The notes under the pieces: model-generated | Databases searched by the model: none | Told to the model about the DNA's origin: nothing | The model's input: only the letters and a program-made list of their open reading frames with translations | In this document: piece after piece, positions 63,936-64,000 of the stretch | How the letters are laid out: each line of letters starts with the position of its first letter | Position numbering within the stretch: position 1 is the stretch's first letter | Translations under genes and position numbers: made by a program | Assembly (NCBI GenBank): GCA_043228905.1 | Contig: JBHGNT010000020.1 | Location: 3,410,001-3,474,000, forward strand | Reading direction: 5' to 3' | Length of the DNA: 64,000 bases | DNA from: Azolla caroliniana | Taxonomy: Eukaryota > Polypodiophyta

Positions 63936-64000
63936 GAAACCGCTGGTCCCAACGTTCCAGTTCCGCGATCGGTATCTCGGCCTCGTCCTTGGTCGTTCTA
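63936..64000. other. Right edge, unassigned
   Basis: GC-rich. The minus strand is open (TTKDEAEIPIAELERWDQRF, then RVCHP) but too short to assign. May continue the element in which the LINE landed. Confidence 0.35.

Noticed and set aside
59310-63960. Target-site duplication of the LINE
   Set aside because: Flanks at 59300-59345 and 63930-63960 share no convincing run of bases.

Overview
This is a nuclear window from a land plant, built mostly of nested retrotransposons around one intact-looking split host gene. Evidence for a plant: GT-AG introns, many Ty1/copia and Ty3/gypsy elements of plant type, initiator-Met-type primer sites (TGGTATCAGAGC) on copia elements, and a plant-type methyltransferase gene. 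The chromoviruses (sushi/Tf1/Tcn1-like rather than the usual angiosperm type) and the LINE (animal/alga-like ORF1 and RT) hint at a fern or other non-flowering plant. That placement is inference.

Layout. 1-4833: Ty3/gypsy (Gy1, minus), one gag-pol frame with in-frame stops, running off the left edge into integrase. 4834-6185: decayed copia (Co1, minus). 6190-7386: LTR material. 7387-12110: a retroelement encoding a coiled-coil Gag-like protein (CC1), split by a copia insertion (Co2, 7813-11886) that has both LTRs but lacks reverse transcriptase. 12420-13320: element fragments on both strands. 14121-25758: the host gene, an 18-exon carnosine N-methyltransferase (N2227/UPF0586) homologue. Its intron 14 holds truncated LINE copies and a hAT-like MITE. 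26471-27420: four 234-bp tandem repeats. 28999-37745: copia Co3 (minus) with a gypsy element (Gy2, 32168-35865) nested in it. 37832-39287: two related copia LTRs in inverted orientation. 39288-56055: three copies of one chromovirus family: Gy3 (minus, truncated, with a solo LTR inside), Gy4 (minus, complete ends, with a solo LTR in pol) and Gy5 (plus, near-identical LTRs, very young). 56061-59323: a second coiled-coil element (CC2, minus). 59324-63935: a LINE whose first 4.3 kb are inverted relative to its 3' end.

The strongest result is how the Gy3/4/5 family appears to replicate and express itself. The sequence just inside the 5' LTR is not a tRNA primer site. It is complementary over 12-13 nt to the predicted 5' end of the element's own RNA, 31-33 nt from a TATA box. 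The three copies differ at these sites and each keeps its own pairing (covariation). Gy2 shows the same layout with 11 nt and one mismatch. This is the Tf1/sushi self-priming design. The family also carries a conserved -1 frameshift signal (GTTAAAC, 7-nt spacer, 10-bp stem) at the gag-pol overlap. The LINE adds two oddities: ORF1 and ORF2 lie in one frame separated by a single TAG, and the 5' part is inverted as in twin priming.

All calls come from reading the sequence; no database search or alignment program was run.
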